Source: Rhodospirillaceae bacterium UBA6608
Lineage (GTDB): Bacteria; Pseudomonadota; Alphaproteobacteria; Rhodospirillales_A; Casp-alpha2
DNA: 19,143 nucleotides
Assembly: GCA_002433335.1 (NCBI GenBank)
Contig: DJHY01000318.1
Location: 8,528-27,670, forward strand
Direction: 5' to 3'
The notes below the pieces were generated by a model. That model ran no database searches and was not told where the DNA came from. It saw nothing but the letters and a program-made list of their open reading frames with translations. Positions 1 to 7,625 of this stretch are shown here, piece after piece. Made by a program: the position numbers and the translations under genes. Positions within the stretch are counted from its first letter, which is position 1. Each line of letters opens with the position of its first letter.

Positions 1-312
1 ACCGACCAGAAGGGCGGTCCGCGAGCCGTAGATCAGACGCGACAGAATGTCGCGGCCGAATTCATCGGTACCCAGGAGGAAGCTGTCGGTACCCGGGGGC
101 GCCAACATGGCTTCGTAGTGTTCCTGCAAGGGATCGTAGGGAGACACGATGTTGGCCAGAACGGCGGCCAAAATCATGGCGATGACGATAGCCAGACCGA
201 AGACACCGAGAGGCTGCTTGCGGCACAGATCCATGAGGATCCGCGACCACGGCTTTTTCGGCGCGACTTCTTCGAATTCGGCTTCGGTTTGAATTTCGGA
301 AACGGTAACCAT
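1..312 (-). CDS. ABC transporter permease, DppC/OppC type (partial, N-terminal 104 residues)
   Basis: This is the start of the second membrane subunit of a peptide/nickel-type ABC importer; the rest lies beyond the left edge. The visible part has a charged cytoplasmic N-terminus (about residues 1-30), a first membrane segment rich in Ile, Ala and Val (about 36-56), and then the family-typical periplasmic stretch with SPYDP followed by LGTDEFGRDILSRLIYGSR. That last motif is a hallmark of DppC/OppC-like permeases. The ATG at 312-310 lies 15 nt after the stop of the upstream permease gene, with a purine-rich GGATAAGAAG before it, so the two are probably translated from one message. By homology it should pair with the DppB-like subunit to form the channel in the inner membrane. 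The substrate cannot be read from this fragment. Confidence 0.93.
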   Translation of the reverse strand, partial: MVTVSEIQTEAEFEEVAPKKPWSRILMDLCRKQPLGVFGLAIVIAMILAAVLANIVSPYDPLQEHYEAMLAPPGTDSFLLGTDEFGRDILSRLIYGSRTALLVG

Positions 313-327
313 CTTCTTCTTATCCCG

Positions 328-1299
328 TTACGAGTAGCGGATGCGCGGATCGAGCCACGCATAGGCCAAGTCGGTAAGGAGGTTGGTGAAGACGAAGATG
401 ATCACGACGAGCATCACCAGGTTCTGCGTCATGGTGAAGTCCTGGCGCTCGACGCCATCCACCATGAGGTTGCCCAAGCCGTTCAGGTTAAATACCTGTT
501 CGGTGACCACCAGACCGCCCATCAAGAACGCGAACTCAAGCGCCAGGATGGTGACAACCGGAAGCAAGGCGTTTTTCAACGCGTGCCGGTTGATGACGAT
601 CTTTTCGACCATGCCCTTGGCGCGAGCGGTACGGACATAGTCCTCACGCAAGACTTCAAGCATGGCAGAGCGGGTCATACGAGTGGCGACAGCCGAGTAC
701 CGGTAACCGGTAGCAACCGCGGGCCAAACCAACTGAGCCAGGTTATGCGCCGGATCTTCCCAGATCGACTTGAACTGGATCGGTGGCATCCATGGTTCGC
801 CGAACCATGATTGTGTCACGATCAATAGTCCTAGGATGATCATTAGACCTAACCAGAACGACGGGATCGCGATCCCGGCGATGGCGAAGCCTCGCACCAG
901 ATAATCCGTCATGGAGTTCTGCCGCACGGCGGACAGAATACCCAGCGGGATTGCGATCACCGTCGCGACGATCGTCGCCATGATCGCGACCTGCATGGAG
1001 AGTTCGAACCGGATGGCGATTTCATGGGTAACGGGCTGACCCGTCCACATGGAGTTGCCAAGGTCGAAGATGAAGTAACCCCACACAAAGTCGAAGAATT
1101 GGATGATTTGAGGTTTGTCCAGCCCCAACTGCTCGCGGCACAACTGGATCTGATCCTCGGCAACGGCCATGCCGGTACCCAGGAAACGAACGGCGCAGAT
1201 ATCGCCCGGCGCCATGCGGAGCAGCAAGAATACCAGGATCGCGGCGCCGAGCAGCGTCGGGATCATCAGGAGAACTCGCTTAAGGATATACTTACCCAT
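328..1299 (-). CDS. ABC transporter permease, DppB/OppB type
   Basis: First membrane subunit of the importer, 323 residues, a normal length for DppB-like proteins. It begins MGKYILKRVLLMIPTLLG, the typical N-terminus with a first membrane helix, and carries about six hydrophobic segments. The EAA loop that docks on the ATPases is visible around residues 220-245, with the core RTARAKGM followed by HALKNALLPVVT. The C-terminus LAYAWLDPRIRYS is also family-typical. The start ATG at 1299-1297 is preceded by AGAGGAAG, a good ribosome binding site. The gene lies 85 nt downstream of the binding-protein gene, with a hairpin in that gap, and 15 nt upstream of the DppC-like permease. Assignment to the family is secure; the transported compound is unknown. 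Confidence 0.96.
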   Translation of the reverse strand: MGKYILKRVLLMIPTLLGAAILVFLLLRMAPGDICAVRFLGTGMAVAEDQIQLCREQLGLDKPQIIQFFDFVWGYFIFDLGNSMWTGQPVTHEIAIRFELSMQVAIMATIVATVIAIPLGILSAVRQNSMTDYLVRGFAIAGIAIPSFWLGLMIILGLLIVTQSWFGEPWMPPIQFKSIWEDPAHNLAQLVWPAVATGYRYSAVATRMTRSAMLEVLREDYVRTARAKGMVEKIVINRHALKNALLPVVTILALEFAFLMGGLVVTEQVFNLNGLGNLMVDGVERQDFTMTQNLVMLVVIIFVFTNLLTDLAYAWLDPRIRYS

Positions 1300-1323
1300 G
1301 TCTTCCTCTATCCGGGGTTACCA

Positions 1324-1346
1324 CCCGCCACCCCAATGGCGGCGGG
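1324..1346 (-). other. intergenic stem-loop between binding protein and permease genes
   Basis: The 85-nt gap holds overlapping GC-rich inverted repeats: CCGCCA (1325-1330) with TGGCGG (1337-1342), or CCCGCC (1324-1329) with GGCGGG (1341-1346). No U-run follows on the minus strand, so it is not a clear terminator. In ABC operons a hairpin just after the binding-protein gene often protects or partly terminates the message, which raises binding-protein levels relative to permeases. That role is inferred here. Confidence 0.5.
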
Positions 1347-1384
1347 CGGTTCCCGTTTGTCGTTAACGCTGCGTCAGGCGCAAC

Positions 1385-3001
1385 TTATTTGTCGAGCCAA
1401 ACCTGGTCCAAGGACTGGTTCAGATAGTGACTCGGCGCGATCTTCCAGCCCTTCACATAGGAACGGTGCGGGTTGATCTTGTACCACCACAGCGTGATGC
1501 CTTCGTGAGCCATGTCAGACAGGGCCCGCTTTTCGAAGACACGGATGATTTCACGCTGCTTGGCTTCGTCGCCTTCCTGAACGAGCTTGGCGTAGATGTC
1601 TTCCAGCTCCTGGTCCTGGCCTTTGTAGTTGGCGTAGTTGTTGCCGGCCGAACCGATGTACTTCGAGACGTCGCCGATCGGGTTAATGACCGACTGGCAG
1701 TTGAAGTCCATGGAGACGTCGAAGTTCTTCGTCTTACGCAGGGAGTTGTAGAAGCTCTTGGTCGGCTCGACGCGCTGGGTCACTTTCATGCCCACCTGAC
1801 GCCACTGGCCGATCAGCCAGGTGCCGACGATCTTATACGGCTGGTCCGTACCGCGGTTCAGCAGTTCGAATTCCAGACCGGCTTTACCGGCTTCGGCCAG
1901 CAGCTTCTTCGCTTTTTCGCGGGAAGCCTTCAGGTCCGTGCCATAGCCGTCCAGACGAACGAGCTCAGCCTTGGTCGCAGCCATCGGGTGCTTCGGATAA
2001 ACGACGCCGCCGACGGTTTTGACGATGGCGATACGGCTCAGGTGCTGCGATCCGCCCCAACGGTCGACCGCCAGGGTCAGAGCACGACGAACGCGCGGGT
2101 CCTGCATGATCGGACGGCCGTGGTTCGGCGTGTACAGCAGCACGCAGTTCCAATCGCTTTCCTGAACGGTGATTTCGTTGCCCAGGGCGGCGACCAGGTC
2201 GTCACGCTGTTTCGGCGGGAAACCACGGAATTCGATGGCGGCGCGGTCACCACGGATGGCCTGAACGCGGATGGCCATTTTGCGCGAAATCAGCGCTTTG
2301 TAGCCGTCCAGGTAGGGCAGACCCTTGACGTGGTAGTTGTCGAAACGAACGCCTTCGACGTGCGAACCAGCGACGGCTTCTTTGAACTTGAAGGCACCGG
2401 TGCCGTTCACGTTCTTTTCATGCCAGTCGTAACCGTGTTCTTTCAGGTCCTTGGCGGAATAGGTGTAGTTGAACGGGGTGGCCAGAGCCGGGATGAAGGC
2501 CCCCGAGGGGAACTTCAGCTTGAAGACGATGGTTTCATCGTCCGGCGCGGTCACGCTTTCGACCATCGTAAAGAACGACTTACGGGCCGAAGACACACCT
2601 TCCGGCGGGAAGATGATCTTTTTGTAGGTCGCGACGAGATCCTGAGCGGACAGGACCTGACCGTCGTGGAACTGCACACCCTTCTTCACTTTGAAGGTGT
2701 AGACAGTGCCGCCATCGGTCGGCTTCGGCACGGAACCCTCGCAGAGATCGCAGATGAAGTCGGTCGGCGAGCTCGGGTTTTCCGGGTTGACGCGGATCAG
2801 CAGGCTGTAGAACGGCCGCGTCGGGTGAACCATCGCAAAGGTCGATTCTTTATGGCCGTCATAGGACGGGGCTTCGGCTGCGACGATGAAGTTGAGGATT
2901 CCCCCCTTCTTCGGCGTCTCCGCCTTTGCCGGTCCGCTGGCACCCATGGCCAGGCCAGTGCCCAGCGCAAGAGCCGCAGCGAAACGTGCGTACTTACTCA
3001 T
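1385..3001 (-). CDS. ABC transporter periplasmic substrate-binding protein, family 5 (SBP_bac_5)
   Basis: Solute receptor of the importer, 538 residues, usual size for the DppA/OppA family. I place the start at ATG 3001-2999 (MSKYARFAAALALG) rather than at an in-frame ATG 17 codons upstream, because AAGGAG lies at good distance before it and the resulting N-terminus is a proper Sec signal peptide. Cleavage is probable after AKA at residue 27. The mature protein shows family 5 features: a YTFKVKKGVQFHDG segment around residue 120 and DPRVRRALTLAVDR around 330. There is no lipobox, so it should be soluble in the periplasm. It contains a close Cys pair in ICDLCEG plus two further cysteines, unusual for this family but not diagnostic. 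The ligand cannot be predicted; family 5 members bind peptides, metals-chelators, opines, sugars and other compounds. Confidence 0.96.
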   Translation of the reverse strand: MSKYARFAAALALGTGLAMGASGPAKAETPKKGGILNFIVAAEAPSYDGHKESTFAMVHPTRPFYSLLIRVNPENPSSPTDFICDLCEGSVPKPTDGGTVYTFKVKKGVQFHDGQVLSAQDLVATYKKIIFPPEGVSSARKSFFTMVESVTAPDDETIVFKLKFPSGAFIPALATPFNYTYSAKDLKEHGYDWHEKNVNGTGAFKFKEAVAGSHVEGVRFDNYHVKGLPYLDGYKALISRKMAIRVQAIRGDRAAIEFRGFPPKQRDDLVAALGNEITVQESDWNCVLLYTPNHGRPIMQDPRVRRALTLAVDRWGGSQHLSRIAIVKTVGGVVYPKHPMAATKAELVRLDGYGTDLKASREKAKKLLAEAGKAGLEFELLNRGTDQPYKIVGTWLIGQWRQVGMKVTQRVEPTKSFYNSLRKTKNFDVSMDFNCQSVINPIGDVSKYIGSAGNNYANYKGQDQELEDIYAKLVQEGDEAKQREIIRVFEKRALSDMAHEGITLWWYKINPHRSYVKGWKIAPSHYLNQSLDQVWLDK

Positions 3002-3030
3002 GTGAAGTCTCCTTACCCAATTTGGTTCGA

Positions 3031-3048
3031 GGGGTGTTCTTCCACCCC
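3031..3048 (-). other. stem-loop in leader of the binding-protein gene
   Basis: Perfect six-pair hairpin, GGGGTG (3031-3036) with CACCCC (3043-3048) and a six-base loop, in the 81-nt gap between ATPase F and the binding-protein gene. It has no following U-run on the minus strand. Together with the hairpin at 1324-1346 it brackets the binding-protein gene, which fits message processing or stabilisation. Confidence 0.45.
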
Positions 3049-3082
3049 CCACTCTTCTGTGTCCTCCCGATTAAGGGGGAGA

Positions 3083-4120
3083 TCACACCTCCGTGCAGGC
3101 CACCCAGTGACCTTTTCGCACCTCTCTGAAGTCTGGAATATTTTTCTTGCACGAGTCCACCGCTAAAGGACAGCGCGGGTGAAACACACAGCCGGACGGA
3201 GGATTGATCGGGCTGGGGATTTCTCCCTTGATGATCTGGTGCTCACGGGTTTTTTCCAATTCCGGATCCGGAATGGGAACCGCATTAAGAAGCGCCTGGG
3301 AATAGGGATGCAGCGGATGGTCGAACAGCTCGTCGCAGTCCGCCAGTTCCACCATGTGCCCCAGGTACATAACGGCGACCCGATGACAGATGTGACGCAC
3401 GACCGAGAGATCGTGGCTGATGAACAGGTAGGTCAGGTTGAACTCTTCGCGCAGTTCTTCGAGCAGGTTGATAACCTGCGCCTGAATCGACACGTCGAGG
3501 GCCGAGACCGCCTCGTCACAAATAATGAATTCCGGCTCCATGGCGAGCGCGCGGGCGATGCCGACGCGCTGACGCTGACCGCCAGACATTTCGTGCGGAT
3601 AGCGATCCGCGAAATCCGGATGCAGACCGCAGCGGCCCAACAAGTAGCCGATACGCTCGCGACGCTTCGCTTCATCGGTGATGATGCCGTGCACACGCAG
3701 CGGCTCGCCGATGATATCGCCGATCTTCATACGCGGATTGAGGGAGCTGAACGGATCCTGGAAGATCACCTGGACCTTCCGGCGGATGTCGATCATTTCC
3801 TTGCCGTTCAGCTGGCAGATATCCTTGCCGTCATAGATGATCTGACCGCCGGTCGGATCTTCCAGACGCAGGATGCAACGGCCCGTGGTCGTCTTGCCGC
3901 AACCCGATTCGCCGACCAGACCGAGGGTTTCACCCCGACGGATGTAGAAGTCCAGGCCGTCAACGGCCTTAACTTCGGCAACCTTACGCGGGATCAGGAC
4001 GCCTTCCGTGATCGGGAAGTGCATCTTCAGGTCCTTTACCGTGACGAGGATTTCGTCCGAAACCTCGCCGCGGAACTGGGAGCCGTAATCCTTGCCGGCG
4101 CTTGCTTGTGCTTCACTCAT
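3083..4120 (-). CDS. ABC transporter ATP-binding protein, DppF/OppF type
   Basis: One of two nucleotide-binding subunits, 345 residues. Motifs in order: Walker A GESGCGKT (70-77), Q-loop Gln121, signature MSGGQRQR (178-185), Walker B ending FIICDEAV with Asp202 and Glu203, and switch His236. After the ATPase core comes the oligopeptide-transporter C-terminal domain with four cysteines (311, 317, 324, 342), a pattern reported to hold an iron-sulfur cluster in some Dpp-type ATPases. The start is ATG 4120-4118, overlapping the upstream ATPase stop as ATGA, the classic arrangement for coupled translation. A longer reading frame upstream would lie inside the neighbouring gene and is rejected. Walker B has Ala instead of the common Pro after DE, which leaves the catalytic Glu intact. 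Confidence 0.96.
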   Translation of the reverse strand: MSEAQASAGKDYGSQFRGEVSDEILVTVKDLKMHFPITEGVLIPRKVAEVKAVDGLDFYIRRGETLGLVGESGCGKTTTGRCILRLEDPTGGQIIYDGKDICQLNGKEMIDIRRKVQVIFQDPFSSLNPRMKIGDIIGEPLRVHGIITDEAKRRERIGYLLGRCGLHPDFADRYPHEMSGGQRQRVGIARALAMEPEFIICDEAVSALDVSIQAQVINLLEELREEFNLTYLFISHDLSVVRHICHRVAVMYLGHMVELADCDELFDHPLHPYSQALLNAVPIPDPELEKTREHQIIKGEIPSPINPPSGCVFHPRCPLAVDSCKKNIPDFREVRKGHWVACTEV

Positions 4121-5127
4121 AGTTCGATCTCCGCCAACTCTTCTTTCGACCGGAAGCACGCGCTGAAGTGCAGATCGCCCATTTGCTCCAACGGCGGATA
4201 GGATTCCGCACACTTGGCGACGGCGAACTTACAACGCGGCCGGAACGAACAACCACCATCAAGCCGGGTCAAATCCGGCGGCTGACCATCGACAGGATCA
4301 AGCTTCTCCTGACGCGGACGGTCCATACGCGGCACCGACTTCAGCAGAGCCAGCGTATAGGGGTGGCGGGGACGGTGATAGATATCGGTCGCCGTGCCGG
4401 TTTCGACGATGCGACCGGCATACATGACGTTGACCCGGTCGGCATAACGCGCGACCACGCCCAGGTTGTGCGTGATGATGATCATCGCCACACCCAGATC
4501 GCGGGTGAGGTTCTTCATCAGCTCAAGGATCTGGGCCTGAATGGTCACGTCGAGAGCCGTCGTCGGCTCGTCGGCGATGATCAACTTCGGCTCACAGGCC
4601 AGCGACATGGCGATCATGACGCGCTGACGCATACCGCCCGAAAGGTGGTGCGGGAACTGGTCGACACGGCGACGCGGTTCGTTGATGCCCACCATTTCCA
4701 GCAGCTTGACCGCACGTTCGCGGGCGTCGGCTTCGGACATGTCCATGTGCGCCAGCATCGGCTCGGTCAACTGCATACCGATCGACAGGACCGGGTTCAG
4801 CGACGTCATCGGCTCCTGGAAGATCATCGAAATATCCTTACCGCGGATACTGCGAATCTCGTCTTCGGAGCAGAAGGCCAGGTTCTTGCCCTGGAACCGA
4901 ATTTCACCGCCGACGATTTCGCCGGGCGGCTTCGGGATCAGGCGCAGGATGCTGAGAGCGGTGACGGATTTGCCCGATCCGGACTCACCCACCACGGCAA
5001 CGGTTTCACCGGCGTTGACGTCGTAAGAGACGCCGTCAACAGCTTTAACGGTTCCTCCAGACGTATGAAAATGCGTCTGGAGATTATCAATCTCGAGGAG
5101 TGCCCCCACAGAAGGTTTCCTTCCCAT
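4117..5127 (-). CDS. ABC transporter ATP-binding protein, DppD/OppD type
   Basis: The other nucleotide-binding subunit, first gene of the importer operon, 336 residues. Motifs: Walker A GESGSGKS (47-54), Q-loop Gln104, signature LSGGMRQR (162-169), Walker B LIIADEPT (182-189), switch His220. The C-terminal domain again carries four cysteines (293, 299, 306, 324). The start is uncertain: ATG 5127 lacks a ribosome binding site, whereas an in-frame GTG at codon 7 (5109-5107) has GGAAGG about nine bases upstream; the protein would lose six residues (MGRKPS) without harm to the fold. The operon runs D, F, binding protein, B, C, an order with the ATPases first. A predicted promoter is at 5178-5206. 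Confidence 0.95.
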   Translation of the reverse strand: MGRKPSVGALLEIDNLQTHFHTSGGTVKAVDGVSYDVNAGETVAVVGESGSGKSVTALSILRLIPKPPGEIVGGEIRFQGKNLAFCSEDEIRSIRGKDISMIFQEPMTSLNPVLSIGMQLTEPMLAHMDMSEADARERAVKLLEMVGINEPRRRVDQFPHHLSGGMRQRVMIAMSLACEPKLIIADEPTTALDVTIQAQILELMKNLTRDLGVAMIIITHNLGVVARYADRVNVMYAGRIVETGTATDIYHRPRHPYTLALLKSVPRMDRPRQEKLDPVDGQPPDLTRLDGGCSFRPRCKFAVAKCAESYPPLEQMGDLHFSACFRSKEELAEIEL

Positions 5128-5177
5128 TGTTTATTGACGCGGGAGTTTCTTAATTTTTCTCCCTGGGTTCCGCGTGA

Positions 5178-5206
5178 AAACTAGAAGCCCCCCCGGCCGT
5201 TGTCAA
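5178..5206 (-). promoter_or_regulatory. predicted sigma-70-type promoter of the ABC importer operon
   Basis: Reading the minus strand, a perfect TTGACA (5206-5201) is followed after exactly 17 bases by TAGTTT (5183-5178), a weaker -10. Transcription would start about 44 nt before ATG 5127. The leader then holds GGGAG (5163-5159) and CTCCC (5145-5141), a possible weak stem. Prediction by eye only. Confidence 0.5.
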
Positions 5207-5322
5207 CGGGTTCACAAGACGAAAATGATTTTTCACATCGGGCATTTATTCCCAGCACGTCGGCCTTGCGAAAAAACTTCCCGCCCCCCCTAGGCATTCT
5301 GATATATCGCTGCTGCGTCACG

Positions 5323-5334
5323 AATGTATACAAA
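5323..5334. promoter_or_regulatory. putative GntR-type operator, site 1 (AATGTATACAAA)
   Basis: AATGTATACAAA centres on the palindrome TGTATACA (5325-5332) and matches ATTGT-N2-ACAAT at 10 of 12 positions; other copies occur at 9278, 9751 and 18072. It lies 35 nt before the decarboxylase-family gene and between it and the divergent ABC operon. It contains a -10-like TATACA, so a bound repressor would cover the promoter. It is the weakest of the four copies. Confidence 0.5.
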
Positions 5335-5369
5335 GTGGCATCCATCACTTCTCAGGGAGACCATCCAAA

Positions 5370-5792
5370 ATGGCCAATTCCACCAAAATGCACGACATGG
5401 GCATGAAGTACCGGCGCGAAGTTCTGGGCGACGCCTATGTAGATAAATCCATGGGCGGCGCCGACGACTTCAACCGCGGCTTCCAGGAATTCGTTACCGA
5501 ATATTGCTGGGGCGGCAGTTGGGGCCGGGGCATCTTGTCCAAACGCGACCGGTCGATTCTCAACCTCGGCATGCTGGCCGCGTTGAACCGTCCGCACGAA
5601 TTCAAGCTGCATTTCAAAGGCGCCATCAACAACGGCCTGACCGTTGCCGACCTTCGTGAAATCTGCACCCAGGTCGCGATCTACTGCGGCATTCCGGCGG
5701 GTATCGAAGCCTTCCGTCTGGCGCGCGAAGTCTTCAACGCCGAAGGCATCGACATCTCCAAGATCGACGCCAAGCACGACCTGGAGGACTAA
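5370..5792 (+). CDS. carboxymuconolactone decarboxylase (CMD) family protein, PcaC-like
   Basis: Small all-helical CMD-fold protein, 140 residues, a usual length for PcaC-type members. Family features seen: a YRREVLG-AYVDKSM N-terminus, LSKRDRSILNLGMLAAL (57-72), the HFKGAINNGLT stretch with His81, and IYCGIPAG (104-111) close to the YxGxPA of PcaC. There is no CxxC pair, so it is not an AhpD-type peroxidase reductant. PcaC removes CO2 from 4-carboxymuconolactone in protocatechuate breakdown, but no other pca gene is present here, and many CMD proteins act on other substrates, so the true reaction is open. The start has CAGGGAGA about nine bases upstream. It is the first gene of a two-gene unit with the reductase that follows after four bases, behind operator site 1. 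Confidence 0.9.
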   Translation: MANSTKMHDMGMKYRREVLGDAYVDKSMGGADDFNRGFQEFVTEYCWGGSWGRGILSKRDRSILNLGMLAALNRPHEFKLHFKGAINNGLTVADLREICTQVAIYCGIPAGIEAFRLAREVFNAEGIDISKIDAKHDLED

Positions 5793-5796
5793 CCCA

Positions 5797-6684
5797 ATGG
5801 CCGAACAACGCACCTACGGTTTCATCGGCCTCGGCCAAATGGGCGGCCCGATGGCCGACAACATCGCCAAATCGGGCCTGCCGATTCACGTTTTCGATGC
5901 CGCCGGCACCAAGGACCGCGCCCATGAAAACGCCATCGCGCACGACAGCCTGGCCGGTGTCCTGGCGAATGCCGACACGGTATTCCTGTCCCTGCCTGAC
6001 GGCCCGATCTGCACTGCCGTCGCCAAGGAAATCGTACAGGTCAACGACCGCAAGACGAAGGTCGTGATCGACCTTTCGACCATCGGCCTTGTCGCCGCGC
6101 AGGACATTGACGGCATCCTCAAGGACGCCGACATCACCTATATCGACGCGCCCGTCTCCGGTGGCCGCAAAGGCGCCATCGCCGGGACCATCGCAATCAT
6201 GGTCGGCGGCCCGAAGGAAATTTTCGACGAGCACATGGACGTCTTCAAGACGTTCGCCAAGAACCCGTTCCACGTCGGCAACGTCGCCGGTCAGGGGCAG
6301 GTCGTGAAGATGCTGAACAATTTCCTGTCGGCAACGGCCATGGCCGCGACCTCCGAAGCCGTTCTGTTCGGCCTGTCGCAGGGTGTCGAAATGAAGGCGA
6401 TTCTCGACGTCGTCAACGTGTCCACGGGCATGAATACGGCGACCCTCGACAAGTTCCCGAATCAGGTTATGACCGAGAACTTCAACGCCGGTTTCTTTAC
6501 CAAACTGCTGGCCAAGGACGTTCGCCTGTTCCGCGAAAATACGGACAAGGCCGGAACGCCGAACGCCATCGGCACCATGATCTCCAAGATCTATGACGGT
6601 TGCGAGGAAGCCCTGCCCGGCTCCGACTTCACCAACGTCTACAAGTTCATTTGCGACGGCGGCGAGAAGAAGACGCTCGGCTGA
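5797..6684 (+). CDS. NAD(P)-dependent beta-hydroxyacid dehydrogenase (3-hydroxyisobutyrate dehydrogenase family)
   Basis: Cytosolic oxidoreductase, 295 residues, typical length. The N-terminal Rossmann motif is GFIGLGQMGGPMADN (8-22). The substrate-binding signature DAPVSGG is at 118-124, the catalytic lysine region GQGQVVKMLNN gives Lys171 with Asn174/175, and the LLAKDVRL segment gives Lys240-Asp241, all conserved in the family. Members reduce or oxidise beta-hydroxyacids such as 3-hydroxyisobutyrate, tartronate semialdehyde or related compounds; the exact substrate cannot be assigned. I chose ATG 5797, four bases after the CMD stop, because GGAGG (5783-5787) lies at the right distance and a longer upstream frame would overlap the CMD gene entirely. 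The pairing suggests the two enzymes act in one pathway. A strong terminator follows. Confidence 0.95.
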   Translation: MAEQRTYGFIGLGQMGGPMADNIAKSGLPIHVFDAAGTKDRAHENAIAHDSLAGVLANADTVFLSLPDGPICTAVAKEIVQVNDRKTKVVIDLSTIGLVAAQDIDGILKDADITYIDAPVSGGRKGAIAGTIAIMVGGPKEIFDEHMDVFKTFAKNPFHVGNVAGQGQVVKMLNNFLSATAMAATSEAVLFGLSQGVEMKAILDVVNVSTGMNTATLDKFPNQVMTENFNAGFFTKLLAKDVRLFRENTDKAGTPNAIGTMISKIYDGCEEALPGSDFTNVYKFICDGGEKKTLG

Positions 6685-6700
6685 GCTCCTTCCTCGGACA

Positions 6701-6735
6701 AAAAGAAAAAGGCGGGCCCTGCGGCCCGCCTTTTC
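6701..6735 (+). terminator. intrinsic terminator after the CMD-reductase unit
   Basis: Perfect eight-pair stem GGCGGGCC (6711-6718) / GGCCCGCC (6723-6730) with a CTGC loop, preceded by an A-rich run and followed by TTTTCTCTT. It closes the unit 26 nt after the reductase stop. Confidence 0.88.
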
Positions 6736-6790
6736 TCTTGTTCTCAACCTTGCGCGCTCACTATCCTCAATTCCGACGGGGAGACCATTG

Positions 6791-7507
6791 ATGAACCTTT
6801 TGAAACAAGGATTGCTCCTTGTCGCCATCTGCATCGCTTTGAATGGGTGCCAAACTCAACGCCCCTACCCTCATTCAAATACCACGACTGACAACGTGGA
6901 ATTGGTCGCCCTGCGTATGGATGCGCATAACGACATTCAGTCCGGGAACGGTTCACCTCTCGTACAAGTGCGTGATCTCAATATTGTCGGCCCGATACAG
7001 TCAGCGATCATCGGTGAGACCGAAGTGACGTCTCGAACCGAAACGCTAAAGAGCGCGGACGTTCCAGCTCCTTCCGGCACCTATTGGTTCGGAAATGAAA
7101 GGCTGATTAGCCGAACAGAAAATTTCACCAGACATAAAATTCAGTACAAGCTCACTGAAAGCATGGCGGATGCAACCGCCTTGGCATTCGGCAGAATATT
7201 TACTGCTGCGCCAACGAGCAAAATCACTGGCACGATCAGACTGCGGCCCTCGTTTTCCAACAACATTGGGTATGGGATTTTCGGGAAGTACGAATATCGG
7301 AGAATCTTTTTCGAAATATTTGTGTCGATAGAGAAAGACGGGAAAGAAGTGCTCAATGAGGTCTATGCGGGCGCTGCCGACGAACGTTCCAGTTTTGGAA
7401 GCCTCGATGGCGATGGCTTTTCATCCTTGTTGAGCAAGGCGTTTATCAGCGCCTTCAACAAATTCGCGCAATCTTTCCCTACCGCCTACAAAAGAAGCCA
7501 GTTCTGA
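6791..7507 (+). CDS. predicted lipoprotein of unknown function
   Basis: I do not recognise this 238-residue protein. It starts MNLLKQGLLLVAICIALNGC: a short signal peptide with a lipobox-like LNGC and the lipid-modified cysteine at residue 20, so it should be anchored to a membrane facing the periplasm. Asn at the -2 position is less common than Ala or Ser. The mature part has no clear repeats or membrane segments and looks like a mixed alpha/beta domain. The ATG at 6791 has GGGGAGA eight to nine bases upstream. Base use is visibly AT-richer than the neighbours (22 G/C in the 60 bases of 7081-7140), with AAA, GAA and AAT codons common. It is monocistronic, bracketed by two look-alike terminators, and has no evident link to the enzymes around it, so it may be later-acquired cargo. 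Confidence 0.8.
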   Translation: MNLLKQGLLLVAICIALNGCQTQRPYPHSNTTTDNVELVALRMDAHNDIQSGNGSPLVQVRDLNIVGPIQSAIIGETEVTSRTETLKSADVPAPSGTYWFGNERLISRTENFTRHKIQYKLTESMADATALAFGRIFTAAPTSKITGTIRLRPSFSNNIGYGIFGKYEYRRIFFEIFVSIEKDGKEVLNEVYAGAADERSSFGSLDGDGFSSLLSKAFISAFNKFAQSFPTAYKRSQF

Positions 7508-7564
7508 CCCATTCAAGATCTCGCACGATGAATTTGCAGTACGTGCCCGAATTCTTTGATGGGC

Positions 7565-7597
7565 AAAAAAAGGCGGACCGTTCGGCCCGCCTTTTTT
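7565..7597. terminator. bidirectional intrinsic terminator between lipoprotein and FMN oxidoreductase genes
   Basis: GGCGGACCG (7572-7580) pairs with CGGCCCGCC (7583-7591) with one A/C mismatch and a tight TT or GTTC loop. A seven-base A run lies before it and a seven-base T run after it, so it can terminate both convergent genes. It closely resembles the terminator at 6701-6735. Confidence 0.88.
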
Positions 7598-7625
7598 AAT
7601 GCCCCAGATTCGACTAGCGGAATGC

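Noticed and set aside
1427..3166. A 579-codon open frame on the plus strand opposite the binding-protein gene
   Set aside because: It is a shadow of the family 5 binding-protein gene, which has a signal peptide, ribosome site and conserved motifs on the minus strand.
5370..5792. Calling the CMD protein PcaC of the protocatechuate pathway
   Set aside because: No pcaB, pcaD, pcaGH or other ring-cleavage genes are in the window, and the CMD family has many non-PcaC members.
5734..6834. A 366-codon open frame on the minus strand opposite the reductase
   Set aside because: The plus strand encodes a full beta-hydroxyacid dehydrogenase with all motifs; the opposite frame also runs through the terminator at 6701-6735.
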